Assembly (NCBI GenBank): GCA_022572865.1
Contig: JACZVB010000069.1
Coordinates: 1 to 7,028, forward strand
Direction of reading: 5' to 3'
Origin: Chloroflexota bacterium
GTDB taxonomy: Bacteria; Chloroflexota; Dehalococcoidia; Plut-88900
Length of the DNA stretch: 7,028 nucleotides
Shown here: in pieces, positions 6,253-7,028 of the stretch
Position numbering within the stretch: position 1 is the first letter of the stretch
Layout of the letters: every line of letters starts with the position of its first letter
The notes under the pieces: model-generated
Database searches by the model: none
Told to the model about the DNA's origin: nothing
The model's input: only the letters and a program-made list of their open reading frames with translations
Translations under genes and position numbers: made by a program

Positions 6253-7028
6253 TCAGCTTTCCAGGGGCATCCACTTTCCCTTCCAGGCGGGGCGCCAGTC
6301 AGCCCACCTTGGAAAATCCCTGGGCTGGACGCCCGTGTCGTAGATCTCGATGGCCAGAGGCCGTACCAGGTCTTTGCCTGGCACACTGTAGTACCGGGTG
6401 TTGTCCCCGTTCGGACAGACGGTGACCGCGGCCAGAAGATCGATCTCGGCGTAGAACTCGATGTAGTCCCCCTGCTTGGACTCGCTGAGGGCAGCCTGGA
6501 TCTTACCGCTCCCAGGAACGGGCCGCATCTTCTGGAAGAGGTTGACGTTATCCCGGATGTTCTCCTCCCTCAAGCCGAAGGGCTCTACGGCCTGGGGAAA
6601 ATTGAGGTGGCAGGAGTTGAGCCCCGGAATGCCGACACGCATCTCAGTCCACTCCGTAGCGCAGTGGGTCCCCAGCCAGTGGTGGTGAAACTCGCTGTCA
6701 GAAGGGTCCGTGACCACCGTGTCCTCGATGCAGGTGGCCAGTGGCCGCAGCCAGGGCACGTCGGACCAGAGGCGGGTGAAACCCCTCACGGCCCAACCCT
6801 CAATGGCCCATGTCCTGGAAAGGCTGTACATCTCCCTAGGATCGTGGACATTCCAGAAGCATACGTCGCCTATCTGGACCCCTTCTTCCTGTACCACCCT
6901 GAAGGACTGGCCCTTGTTCACCAGAAACCCCCGTCCTTCGAAGGGTGGTATAACGAACCTATCCAGCGGTTTATAGCGGGATTTCGATTCCCGCAGTTTA
7001 TCGTAGAAGGCTCGGTCCAGTTGTGCAC
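6253..7028 (-). CDS. DUF1989 (urea carboxylase-associated family) protein, 5' end cut off by the window edge
   Basis: A GTG at 6921 could be taken as the start. However, the same frame continues without a stop to the right edge and encodes family-like sequence (RFVIPPFEGRGFLVNKGQSF), so the gene begins outside the window; 257 residues are visible. Family landmarks are GVQIGDVCFWNVHDPRE (residues 49-65), RPLATCIEDT (94-103), the His-rich EFHHHWLGTHC (112-122), INxNLF-like DNVNLFQKMRP (159-169) and GDYIEFYAEIDLLAAVTVCP (186-205) with Cys204. DUF1989 proteins often sit beside urea carboxylase or amidolyase genes and have a presumed metal site of His and Cys, but the reaction is not established. 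The C-terminal 25 residues form an unusual Trp-rich tail (RWADWRPAWKGKWMP). It is 50 bases upstream of the triple-RidA gene; neither urea carboxylase nor amidolyase is visible here. Confidence 0.8.
   Translation of the reverse strand, partial: AQLDRAFYDKLRESKSRYKPLDRFVIPPFEGRGFLVNKGQSFRVVQEEGVQIGDVCFWNVHDPREMYSLSRTWAIEGWAVRGFTRLWSDVPWLRPLATCIEDTVVTDPSDSEFHHHWLGTHCATEWTEMRVGIPGLNSCHLNFPQAVEPFGLREENIRDNVNLFQKMRPVPGSGKIQAALSESKQGDYIEFYAEIDLLAAVTVCPNGDNTRYYSVPGKDLVRPLAIEIYDTGVQPRDFPRWADWRPAWKGKWMPLES

Noticed and set aside
6203..6274. Alternative ATG start at 6274 for the intact triple-RidA gene
   Set aside because: It would overlap the DUF1989 gene by 22 bases and add an Arg/Gly/Pro-rich leader unlike RidA; the GTG at 6202 has a full AGGAGGT before it.

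Overview
The window is GC-rich, dense bacterial DNA. Seven protein genes lie on the minus strand and one short gene on the plus strand; most start behind purine-rich Shine-Dalgarno sequences (GGAGG type). The gene mix is two RidA-family triple-domain proteins, a sugar-acid-dehydratase-like enolase-superfamily protein, split MaoC-type hydratases, DUF1989 and VOC. It looks like a catabolic accessory region of an environmental bacterium. The enolase-superfamily/RidA/MaoC flavour recalls Chloroflexota (SAR202/Dehalococcoidia-like), but that is a weak inference with no marker gene to support it.

Layout, right to left (direction of minus-strand transcription). A DUF1989 (urea-carboxylase-associated family) gene enters from the right edge without its start (6253-7028). 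It is followed after 50 bases by a three-domain RidA-like protein (5018-6202, GTG start), after 37 bases by a FAS1-like/MaoC-N hot-dog protein (4483-4980), and after a 198-base gap holding repeat-like sequence by a MaoC-like hydratase (3841-4284). A hairpin with a short U-tract (3748-3789) probably ends this unit. A small two-helix membrane protein (3471-3704) is read the other way from a good sigma70-like promoter. A second minus-strand unit starts near 3200 at an inverted repeat. It holds a second three-domain RidA-like gene (1901-3156) broken by a one-base shift in a run of five G, an enolase-superfamily dehydratase-like gene (612-1784) and a VOC-family gene running off the left edge (1-483).

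Working together (inference): the two hot-dog proteins look like the two subunits of one (R)-specific enoyl-CoA hydratase, with catalytic residues only in the 3841-4284 subunit. RidA trimers normally place their active sites between subunits, so each three-domain RidA chain may fold as a single-chain pseudo-trimer. All complete RidA repeats lack the catalytic arginine of classical imine deaminases and carry a Ser/Thr-rich motif in its place, so their substrate or chemistry is probably different. The whole set looks like a degradation pathway for an unidentified organic acid or nitrogen compound. No mobile element, CRISPR array, tRNA or rRNA was seen.
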